A stretch of DNA of 7,368 nt from an uncultured Brevibacterium sp. (GTDB lineage Bacteria > Actinomycetota > Actinomycetes > Actinomycetales > Brevibacteriaceae): contig CALUDL010000080.1 in the NCBI GenBank assembly GCA_943914815.1, positions 1-7,368 of the forward strand. The letters are read 5' to 3'. This document shows positions 1-4,669 of this stretch, piece by piece (the stretch's first letter is position 1; each line of letters starts with the position of its first letter). A program made the position numbers and the translations under genes. The notes below the pieces were generated by a model that was not told where the DNA came from, did not search any database, and was given only the letters and a program-made list of their open reading frames with translations.

Positions 1-189
1 GGTCTCGCGGGGGAGTGGCTTCTTGGACGCGCGCGACTTCCTCATTGATTCCGCTGGGTCTTTCGATGTTTCACGTGAAACATTTCGATTGCTTTGCGGG
101 AAGAAGACATCAACAGGACGGTCCTCACTAATCACGTCAGGGATCAGAGATCCGATGCCTCTTCCTAGTCCTCGTTTACGCTCAGCCAT
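1..189 (-). CDS. parB: Chromosome partitioning protein ParB, N-terminal part (cut by window edge)
   Basis: ParB is the CTP-dependent DNA clamp that loads at parS and works with ParA to move new origins apart. Only the first 63 codons are visible; the CTPase, helix-turn-helix and dimerisation domains lie outside the window. The start ATG (187-189) gives MAERKRGLGRGIGSLIP. This is the conserved basic N-terminal motif (residues 6-16) that in the family contacts ParA and stimulates its ATPase. A GAGGAG ribosome binding site lies about 6 nt upstream. The start overlaps the parA stop by 8 nt (ATGGCTGA), so the two are likely translationally coupled. Residues 36-41 (NVSRET) are encoded by a full parS site. 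The rest of the visible segment is a poorly conserved charged linker. The assignment rests on the N-terminal motif, the parA neighbour and the parS sites. Confidence 0.93.
   Translation of the reverse strand, partial: MAERKRGLGRGIGSLIPDVISEDRPVDVFFPQSNRNVSRETSKDPAESMRKSRASKKPLPRET
67..82. promoter_or_regulatory. parS: parS centromere site inside parB
   Basis: The sequence TGTTTCACGTGAAACA is an exact 16-bp palindromic parS consensus, the ParB loading site. The perfect palindrome extends to 18 bp (66-83). It lies within the parB reading frame, where it encodes NVSRET. ParB nucleates here and spreads, possibly over its own gene. Confidence 0.95.
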
Positions 190-1078
190 CTTGTGCTCCT
201 CGCTCAGCTATTTCCTCTGCGACTTCTCTGTATGAAAGAGCGCCAGAAGAGTTTGGATCATATGTAATCACGGTTTTCCCGTAAGACGGTGCCTCTGATA
301 TCCGAACATTGCGGGGGATAGGCGTGTTGAGAGTCTGTTCCGGGAAATGCGCACGGACGTCATCAGCGACTTGTGAACTCAGATTGGTCCGCCCATCGTA
401 CATGGTGAGGAGAATGGTGCTCACGGACAATCGCGGATTCAGGTGCTTCTGAATGAGCTGAATATTCTTCAGGAGTTGACTAAGGCCCTCAAGTGCGTAG
501 TACTCACACTGAATCGGAATGAGTACCTCTTCCGCAGCAACGAATGCGTTAACTGTAAGCAAGCCAAGACTTGGGGGACAGTCAATGAAGACATAGTCCA
601 CTGGATTCCCGTCAGCCATCCGCTGTTCCAAGTAGTCTTCAAGAGCCCGCTTCAACCTAAACTCCCGCGCGTGAACAGACACCAACTCAATCTCCGCACC
701 TGCCAAGTCGATCGTAGCCGGTACAGCACTCAGGTTGTCGATATCAGGACACTCGCTAACGACCTCGGCCATCTCCATACCGTCCAGCAACACTTCATAG
801 ACTGAGTTCACGTCGGTCGAGTGCTCGATACCCAAAGCTGTGCTGGCGTTGCCTTGTGGGTCGATATCAATAACAAGCACCTGCAGTCCGTGCTTGGCCA
901 GGGCAGCGGCAATGTTGACGGTCGTCGTCGTCTTACCGACTCCGCCCTTTTGATTGGCAATGGTAAAAATGCGTGTACTTTGCGGTTTGGGGAAGCGCTT
1001 CGCCTCTAGACGCTCAGCTCGCCTATTGTTTCGAGCGATCTCTGCGCCTAGGGGAGTCGAATCATCCAAAATGGGCAT
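182..1078 (-). CDS. parA: Chromosome partitioning ATPase ParA (Soj family)
   Basis: ParA is a Walker-type ATPase that dimerises with ATP, binds DNA non-specifically and, with ParB-parS, segregates the newly replicated origin. The 298-residue protein shows the deviant Walker A motif KGGVGKTT (residues 44-51), the A' motif VLVIDIDPQGN (67-77) and the Walker B motif VFIDCPPS (163-170). It also has the family block PRNVRISEAPSYGK (255-268). A charged N-terminal extension of about 35 residues precedes the ATPase core, as is usual in actinobacterial chromosomal ParA, and argues against a plasmid protein. The ATG at 1076-1078 is preceded by GGAG at a good distance. The gene is 154 bp downstream of rsmG, with a parS site between them, and overlaps parB by 8 nt. 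A separate promoter for parA-parB in the gap is likely but not clearly visible. Confidence 0.97.
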   Translation of the reverse strand: MPILDDSTPLGAEIARNNRRAERLEAKRFPKPQSTRIFTIANQKGGVGKTTTTVNIAAALAKHGLQVLVIDIDPQGNASTALGIEHSTDVNSVYEVLLDGMEMAEVVSECPDIDNLSAVPATIDLAGAEIELVSVHAREFRLKRALEDYLEQRMADGNPVDYVFIDCPPSLGLLTVNAFVAAEEVLIPIQCEYYALEGLSQLLKNIQLIQKHLNPRLSVSTILLTMYDGRTNLSSQVADDVRAHFPEQTLNTPIPRNVRISEAPSYGKTVITYDPNSSGALSYREVAEEIAERGAQDG

Positions 1079-1107
1079 TTTGACTCCGTTCGTGTTGTGA
1101 CTACTCT

Positions 1108-1113
1108 ATTCTA
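1108..1113 (-). promoter_or_regulatory. Possible -10 element for parA
   Basis: On the minus strand TAGAAT matches the sigma-70 type -10 consensus at five of six positions. It lies 29 nt before the parA start, leaving room for the GGAG ribosome binding site. No convincing -35 is seen at 16-18 nt; an ATGACA is present but only 14 nt away. This is a weak call. Confidence 0.28.
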
Positions 1114-1150
1114 GGCCACTTACGAACTGTCATTTCTGACGGTCTAGCCA

Positions 1151-1172
1151 GAATGTTTCACGTGAAACATTC
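1151..1172. promoter_or_regulatory. parS: parS centromere site between rsmG and parA
   Basis: The core TGTTTCACGTGAAACA (1154-1169) is an exact parS consensus. The perfect palindrome extends to 22 bp (1151-1172), longer than the parB-internal copy. It is intergenic, 72 bp upstream of the parA start, so ParB bound here could load onto the chromosome and might also affect transcription of parA-parB. Confidence 0.95.
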
Positions 1173-1193
1173 CAAACAGGTAAACGCTGACGG

Positions 1194-1215
1194 GAGGCGC
1201 ATACAGCCTCTGTAT
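1194..1215. repeat. Overlapping small inverted repeats after rsmG
   Basis: Two hairpin-capable repeats overlap. One is GAGGC/GCCTC (1194-1198 and 1206-1210) with a 7-nt loop. The other is ATACAG/CTGTAT (1201-1206 and 1210-1215) with a 3-nt loop. They lie just downstream of rsmG on the minus strand and could form alternative stems in the transcript. No T-run follows, so I do not call an intrinsic terminator. Confidence 0.4.
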
Positions 1216-1231
1216 AGAACATACGTTCTAT
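1214..1231. promoter_or_regulatory. Candidate LexA (SOS) box upstream of parA
   Basis: An inverted repeat with core TAGAACATACGTTCTA (1215-1230) contains GAAC-N4-GTTC, the central pattern of the LexA box of Gram-positive bacteria, including mycobacteria. The consensus flanking TC/GA bases are replaced by TA/TA. It starts 2 nt beyond the rsmG stop and about 136 bp before the parA start. It may instead be an unrelated palindrome. Confidence 0.35.
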
Positions 1232-1232
1232 T

Positions 1233-1865
1233 CTAGCGACGTGACGTTTCCACTACCCGTGATGGAATCTCAAGGAATTCCTCACCCATGAGTTTGATAA
1301 CCGGGGGAGTCATCTTGTGCCGTTTAAGGACTTTCTTGGCCCTGTCAATCTCTTCCTGAGCTTTCAGTCCCTTGAGGGCCAGCAGCCTTCCACCTGGCCC
1401 CAGTACCGGAGCAGCCCATTCAACCAGCACGTTCAACGCTTTGACCGCACGTGCTGTGACTACAGTAAAGACTTCGTCGTCCACCAGGTCTTCAACGCGA
1501 CCTCGTACGATACGAACATTGTCGACGCAAAGGTCGTCGACAACCATTCGTAACCAGTCAACGCGCCTCTCCATAGCCTCAATGAGCACAAACGAGGCGT
1601 GAGGCTGTGCAAGTGCCAAGACAAGGCCAGGCAGTCCAGCACCCGAGCCAATATCACCGACGACGTCATTATCGTGGATAAGGGGAGCTACAACTGCGCA
1701 GTTCAAAATGTGGCGTGTCCACAGCTTATCGAGCTCACGCGGCCCAATAAGGCCCCATTCCACACCAGTCGTAGCTAAGTGTTCAGCGTAGGTGTGGGCG
1801 AGGGGGAGACGGTCACCAAAGATCTGTTCCGCACACGCTGGTACTGGTTCTACCTGAGACATCAT
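1233..1865 (-). CDS. rsmG: 16S rRNA (guanine-N7)-methyltransferase RsmG (GidB)
   Basis: RsmG uses S-adenosylmethionine to methylate N7 of G527 (E. coli numbering) in 16S rRNA. In several bacteria its loss gives low-level streptomycin resistance. The 210-residue protein has the family block LWTRHILNC (residues 48-56) and the SAM-binding glycine-rich loop VGDIGSGAGLPG (69-80). It also has an acidic residue after strand 2 (E96), TARAVKAL (137-144) and LKG (164-166). The length is normal. The start ATG (1863-1865) overlaps the jag stop by one base (TAATG). A second ATG follows at once, so either may be used. The ribosome binding site is weak, suggesting coupling to jag. It is the last gene of the tightly packed rpmH-to-rsmG run. 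Confidence 0.96.
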   Translation of the reverse strand: MMSQVEPVPACAEQIFGDRLPLAHTYAEHLATTGVEWGLIGPRELDKLWTRHILNCAVVAPLIHDNDVVGDIGSGAGLPGLVLALAQPHASFVLIEAMERRVDWLRMVVDDLCVDNVRIVRGRVEDLVDDEVFTVVTARAVKALNVLVEWAAPVLGPGGRLLALKGLKAQEEIDRAKKVLKRHKMTPPVIKLMGEEFLEIPSRVVETSRR

Positions 1866-2368
1866 TAGTCAGCTGAGATAACCACGTGCCTGCGGTCGCC
1901 TTCGCCTTCCGATTCGGAAATCAAACCGGCCTTGGAAACCTGATCGTGAATGACTTTGCGTTCGAACGAGTTCATGGGCTTAAGGGAAACTGGTTCGCCA
2001 GAAGCCTTGACCTTCTCGATGTATTCGCGTGCCATTTCCTTCAAAGCGTCGCGACGACGGTTCCGGAAACCATCGATATCGAGCATCATCCATGAGCGCT
2101 GACCGGTAGCAGACTGCACCGCCAAACGGGTCAGTTCCTGAAGCGCTGCAAGCGTGCGACCTTCCTTACCCACCAAGGTGGAAAGGTTGGAGTCTTCTTC
2201 ATCGCAGACAATGGCAACCTGCGGGCGACCTTCTTTCACATCGATGTCAATGTCACCATCGACATCCGCAATGTCGAGTAGTTCTTCCAGATAGTCCGCT
2301 GCAATGTCGCCTTCTTCTTCAAGAAGTTCGGCACGAGTGGGCTTCTTTTCAACGATTTCGTCAGTCAT
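1865..2368 (-). CDS. jag: KH/R3H-domain RNA-binding protein Jag (KhpB/EloR type)
   Basis: Jag proteins are single-stranded nucleic-acid binding proteins, linked in Firmicutes to control of cell elongation and division and commonly encoded next to yidC. This 167-residue version has an acidic N-terminus (about residues 15-60). A KH domain follows with the binding loop LVGKEGRTLAALQ (65-77). The C-terminal R3H domain starts at PMNSFERKVIHD, with the characteristic R137-x3-H141. It lacks the N-terminal Jag_N domain found in Bacillus, as is usual in actinobacteria. The ATG is 6 nt after the yidC stop, and the weak AGAGAAG ribosome binding site overlaps that stop. Its stop overlaps the rsmG start by one base. 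The molecular target in this organism is unknown. Confidence 0.93.
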   Translation of the reverse strand: MTDEIVEKKPTRAELLEEEGDIAADYLEELLDIADVDGDIDIDVKEGRPQVAIVCDEEDSNLSTLVGKEGRTLAALQELTRLAVQSATGQRSWMMLDIDGFRNRRRDALKEMAREYIEKVKASGEPVSLKPMNSFERKVIHDQVSKAGLISESEGEGDRRHVVISAD

Positions 2369-2374
2369 GCTTCT

Positions 2375-3334
2375 CTACTTTTTCTTATTTTTCTTCTTTT
2401 GACGAGCCTTGCTCATGGGTTGTTGACGCTGGCCGGACTTGGGCTTTGTTTCCGTCTCAGCAACCTTCTTCTGCTGCATTGATTTAGGAAGCGGTTTACC
2501 CTGGCGTTCACGACGGGCAATGAGTTCTTTTTCGGCCTTTGAACCAGGGGTAGGCATATTGCGAATCACGATGAACTGCTGAACCATGGTCCACACGTTT
2601 GAAACCAGCCAGTACACAATCAGACCAAGTGGGAAGTAAATACCACCTACGGCGAAGATGATTGGCATCATGTACAGAAGCATCTTCTGCTGTTGCATGA
2701 ACGGGTTGTTCATGGCTGCTTCAGACATGTTCTTTGCCATGATCTGGCGCTGAGTGATGAACTGGGTAACACCCATAATCACGATCAGAATCGCGGTAAG
2801 AACTTTGGTTCCAAGGTCACCCTGAAGGAAGGTGTCGGAAAGCTCTACGCCGAAGATCGAGGCGTGCGTTGCCTGGCTTGCAAGCTCCTGTGTTAGACCG
2901 CCGATGGGCGGAATGTCACCGTTACCAATTCCTTCAGTGTTACGAATAACGCGGAACAGCGAAAAGAAGATGGGCATCTGCACCAAGAGCGGCAAACACG
3001 AAGCAAATGGGTTGGTCCCGTGCTTCTTGAACAGCGCCTGCTGTTCTTCTGCCATCTGTTGGCGCGAGAACTGGTCGCGCTTACCTTTGTACTTCTTTTG
3101 CAGCTCCATCATTTCGGGTTGCAGAAGCTGCATCTTGCGCTGCGCCTTGATCTGGTAGACAAACAGCGGAATCAGCACAGCACGCACAACGATGGTCAAA
3201 CCTGCAATCGCTGCGACCCACGTCCACCCGGCAGTTGGGCTCATCCCCACAGCGGTGAATGCCATGTGGAATAATGCAAGAATCCAAGCGACGACCCACT
3301 CAATGGGCAGAAGTAGCTTGCCTAGCCAGTCCAT
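2375..3334 (-). CDS. yidC: Membrane protein insertase YidC (Oxa1 family)
   Basis: YidC inserts membrane proteins either alone or with SecYEG. The 319-residue protein shows the Oxa1 core. There is an N-terminal hydrophobic segment (about 8-27), then TM2 (38-60) with the groove arginine in TIVVRAVLIPL (R51). A charged cytoplasmic hairpin rich in K, Q and E (61-108) is followed by SCLPLLVQMPIFFSLFRVI (112-130), then hydrophobic segments near 176-196 and 217-256. The large periplasmic domain of Gram-negative YidC is absent, and there is no lipobox, unlike Bacillus SpoIIIJ. The C-terminal tail (about 265-319) is strongly basic and ends in KKKNKKK, as in actinobacterial homologues where such tails may contact ribosomes. 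An AGGAG site lies 8 nt before the ATG, overlapping the end of yidD, which ends 11 nt upstream. Confidence 0.97.
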   Translation of the reverse strand: MDWLGKLLLPIEWVVAWILALFHMAFTAVGMSPTAGWTWVAAIAGLTIVVRAVLIPLFVYQIKAQRKMQLLQPEMMELQKKYKGKRDQFSRQQMAEEQQALFKKHGTNPFASCLPLLVQMPIFFSLFRVIRNTEGIGNGDIPPIGGLTQELASQATHASIFGVELSDTFLQGDLGTKVLTAILIVIMGVTQFITQRQIMAKNMSEAAMNNPFMQQQKMLLYMMPIIFAVGGIYFPLGLIVYWLVSNVWTMVQQFIVIRNMPTPGSKAEKELIARRERQGKPLPKSMQQKKVAETETKPKSGQRQQPMSKARQKKKNKKK

Positions 3335-3345
3335 GTAGTAATCTC

Positions 3346-3738
3346 CTAGACGCTGCGAGAAGCGTCATCTGTAAAAGCGTCAGGCACCATTGTGCCATTG
3401 TTCGCTCGCTTCATTTCCAAACTCCGCTCATGCAACACCGACCCGTGTACATAGTCGACTCCACCGAGCGAAAAGGGGTTACACCTGAGCAGTCTCCACA
3501 CTGTCATGGCCATACCCACAAACAAACCTTTGACTTCAAACGCGTCTAACGCATATTTCGAACACGTGGGGTAGTACTTACACACGTTTCCGTACAACTT
3601 CGACACAGTTTGTCGATACCCTCGCATAAAAAGAACAGCTGGCATCCGCGGTGTTATCACGCACGCATGCCCAATCTTTGCCCACACACCACGTGGCCAC
3701 GGCGGGAGCGATGACGGAGTGTTTTCCAAATCCTTCAC
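3346..3738 (-). CDS. yidD: Membrane protein insertion efficiency factor YidD
   Basis: YidD is a small membrane-associated protein that aids YidC-dependent insertion. The conserved core spans about residues 36-98: LFMRGYRQTVSKLYG, then CKYYPTCSKYALDAFEVKG and RLLRCNPFSLGGVD, with cysteines 53, 59 and 86. An N-terminal amphipathic or hydrophobic stretch and a variable polar tail (100-130) flank it. The start is GTG (3736-3738) and overlaps the rnpA TGA stop in a 4-nt GTGA arrangement, typical of coupled translation. This gives 130 residues, somewhat long for the family. A later ATG at residue 32 would give a more standard length, so the start is slightly uncertain. Confidence 0.93.
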   Translation of the reverse strand: MKDLENTPSSLPPWPRGVWAKIGHACVITPRMPAVLFMRGYRQTVSKLYGNVCKYYPTCSKYALDAFEVKGLFVGMAMTVWRLLRCNPFSLGGVDYVHGSVLHERSLEMKRANNGTMVPDAFTDDASRSV

Positions 3739-4079
3739 TGGCTGTCCTCTGCAAGTACCCGGCTCAGTGCGACATCGAAGTCGCGTTCTAAGTGGATGAA
3801 CCCACTGCGAGCTGACTGGGGGAGTGCACGCACGACGTAAATCCCTGGTGGCATGTGTGTCAAACGTTCATGAGCGATGGCACGTAACCGACGTTTTACT
3901 CGGTTACGCGTCACGGCGTTTCCGATACCTTTAGAGACAACAAACCCCACGCGCGGGGCGTGGGATTCCGAGTTGAGTGCTACGTGAAGGATCAGGTTCC
4001 GGGTCCCGGCTTTCAGACCGGAGCGAAAAGCGCGCCGAAAGTCCTCAGAGCTACGAACCCGGTTCCCGACCGGTAACAC
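3735..4079 (-). CDS. rnpA: Ribonuclease P protein component
   Basis: RnpA is the protein subunit that assists the RNase P RNA in trimming 5' ends of precursor tRNAs. The 114-residue basic protein begins MLPVGNRVRSSEDF, matching the usual family start. It carries the RNR signature TRNRVKRRLRAIAHE (residues 57-71) and the upstream strand VGFVVSKGIGNAV (44-56). Start codon is GTG (4077-4079), immediately after the rpmH TAA with no spacer. No strong ribosome binding site is seen, so translation is probably coupled to rpmH. The rpmH-rnpA pairing is nearly universal in bacteria. Confidence 0.96.
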   Translation of the reverse strand: MLPVGNRVRSSEDFRRAFRSGLKAGTRNLILHVALNSESHAPRVGFVVSKGIGNAVTRNRVKRRLRAIAHERLTHMPPGIYVVRALPQSARSGFIHLERDFDVALSRVLAEDSQ

Positions 4080-4217
4080 TTAGGCTGAAAGGTTAGCGCG
4101 ACCCTTGCGACGACGAGCAGCAAGGATGCTGCGTCCGGCACGGGTACGCATACGCGCACGGAAACCGTGGGTCTTTGCACGCTTACGGGTGTTGGGCTGG
4201 AAAGTACGCTTGCTCAC
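4080..4217 (-). CDS. rpmH: 50S ribosomal protein L34
   Basis: L34 is a small basic protein of the large ribosomal subunit. Reading the minus strand from GTG (4215-4217) gives 45 residues starting [20 protein letters not shown] and ending [10 protein letters not shown], a full-length L34 with the typical THGFRARM motif. A GGAG site lies about 7 nt upstream. It is the first gene of the leftward operon with rnpA directly abutting. Transcription probably starts from the promoter near 4344-4373, giving a leader of roughly 120 nt. Confidence 0.97.
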   Translation of the reverse strand: MSKRTFQPNTRKRAKTHGFRARMRTRAGRSILAARRRKGRANLSA

Positions 4218-4233
4218 TTTAATTCTCCGTCTA

Positions 4234-4242
4234 TGTGGAAAC
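4234..4242 (-). promoter_or_regulatory. Weak DnaA-box-like site in the rpmH leader
   Basis: On the minus strand this reads GTTTCCACA, matching the TTATCCACA consensus at 7 of 9 positions. It is isolated, about 300 bp from the main cluster, and sits just upstream of the rpmH ribosome binding site. It may be chance. Confidence 0.3.
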
Positions 4243-4250
4243 TGTTTGCG

Positions 4251-4266
4251 GTGCCAGGTGTGGCAC
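4251..4266. repeat. Inverted repeat in the rpmH 5' leader
   Basis: GTGCCA (4251-4256) and TGGCAC (4261-4266) form a 6-bp stem with a 4-nt loop. In the predicted leftward rpmH transcript this is a leader hairpin about 34 nt before the start codon. No T-run follows, so it is not an evident terminator. Confidence 0.45.
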
Positions 4267-4343
4267 GGTGCGCGATCTACGGCGCTCCTGCGACCAGGCC
4301 GGATCAGTCACATCATGCAAGGGCCCGCAACACAGGACACTCC

Positions 4344-4373
4344 AGCATAAAGCGTGTGCGCCTCGCAGGTCAA
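4344..4373 (-). promoter_or_regulatory. Predicted promoter of the rpmH operon
   Basis: On the minus strand a -35 TTGACC (4368-4373, 5/6 match) is followed by an 18-bp spacer and a -10 TATGCT (4344-4349, 4/6 match). It is the best sigma-70 type promoter seen in the dnaA-rpmH gap. It faces rpmH, with a start expected near 4337, and could drive rpmH, rnpA, yidD, yidC, jag and rsmG. Confidence 0.6.
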
Positions 4374-4536
4374 ACCCTATTGCTTCATCGGTGCTGAGGT
4401 TCACATTTTCGTCACTTCACAGTTGCTTGTGCACCCTGCCCGTTACCTCACGTACACATCAAGTCTTCTTTGCAATTACACGTGTGTGCTTAAACCAGGT
4501 TTTGAACAAGCCCTTCCACAAATGACAAGCGTGTAG

Positions 4537-4545
4537 TTATCCACA
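4537..4545 (+). promoter_or_regulatory. DnaA box, perfect consensus
   Basis: TTATCCACA is an exact match to the DnaA-binding consensus. It forms an inverted pair with the perfect minus-strand box at 4560-4568, with a third box between them. Confidence 0.9.
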
Positions 4546-4548
4546 AGG

Positions 4549-4557
4549 TTGTCCACC
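4549..4557 (+). promoter_or_regulatory. DnaA box, near consensus
   Basis: TTGTCCACC resembles the actinobacterial variant TTGTCCACA with one mismatch. It lies centrally between the two perfect inverted boxes. Confidence 0.65.
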
Positions 4558-4559
4558 GA

Positions 4560-4568
4560 TGTGGATAA
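4560..4568 (-). promoter_or_regulatory. DnaA box, perfect consensus
   Basis: TGTGGATAA on the plus strand is TTATCCACA on the minus strand, an exact consensus. With 4537-4545 it makes a 32-bp symmetrical element about 100 bp before the dnaA start. Confidence 0.9.
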
Positions 4569-4600
4569 ATCAAGGGAAGTGGGTTGAGAATTCCACATTG

Positions 4601-4609
4601 TGTGGAAAA
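4601..4609 (-). promoter_or_regulatory. DnaA box, one mismatch
   Basis: The minus strand reads TTTTCCACA, 8 of 9 to consensus. Weaker look-alikes flank it: AATTCCACA at 4589-4597 on the plus strand and ACTTCCACA at 4613-4621 on the minus strand. Confidence 0.7.
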
Positions 4610-4632
4610 CTATGTGGAAGTAGGAACCATCT

Positions 4633-4641
4633 CTATCCACA
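4633..4641 (+). promoter_or_regulatory. DnaA box, one mismatch
   Basis: CTATCCACA matches 8 of 9 consensus positions. It ends 28 nt before the dnaA start codon, probably inside the leader, and overlaps the ACACGTGT palindrome at 4639-4646. DnaA bound here could block its own expression. Confidence 0.7.
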
Positions 4642-4669
4642 CGTGTGTTCACGCACCCTTAGGAACCAC

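Larger units (their letters stand above)
4218..4669. other. rpmH-dnaA intergenic regulatory region
   Basis: This 452-bp gap has no convincing gene. The left two-thirds hold the predicted rpmH promoter and leader. The right end (4537-4641) holds the densest DnaA-box group in the window, which probably serves dnaA autoregulation and may be part of the origin. I found no confident -10/-35 pair for dnaA. The palindrome ACACGTGT occurs at 4478-4485 and 4639-4646. Several short open frames here lack ribosome binding sites or family motifs. Confidence 0.7.

Noticed and set aside
443..1009. Plus-strand open frames opposite parA
   Set aside because: They are antisense shadows of a strongly conserved ParA coding sequence.
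1440..3690. Additional parS sites at CACGTG cores (for example near 1448, 1883 and 3564)
   Set aside because: Only the central CACGTG is shared; the flanking TGTTT/AAACA arms are missing.
4105..4536. Plus-strand open frames in and beside the rpmH-dnaA gap
   Set aside because: They overlap rpmH in antisense or the regulatory region, have no recognisable motifs and no clear ribosome binding sites.
4502..4568. dnaA promoter with -35 TTGAAC or TTGTCC
   Set aside because: No acceptable -10 element lies at 16-19 nt from either hexamer, so I do not call a dnaA promoter.
4559..4669. Extended dnaA start giving 37 extra N-terminal residues
   Set aside because: The extension would translate through the DnaA boxes, resembles no DnaA N-terminus and starts without a ribosome binding site. 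The ATG at 4670 has AGGAA at 6 nt and a family-typical start.
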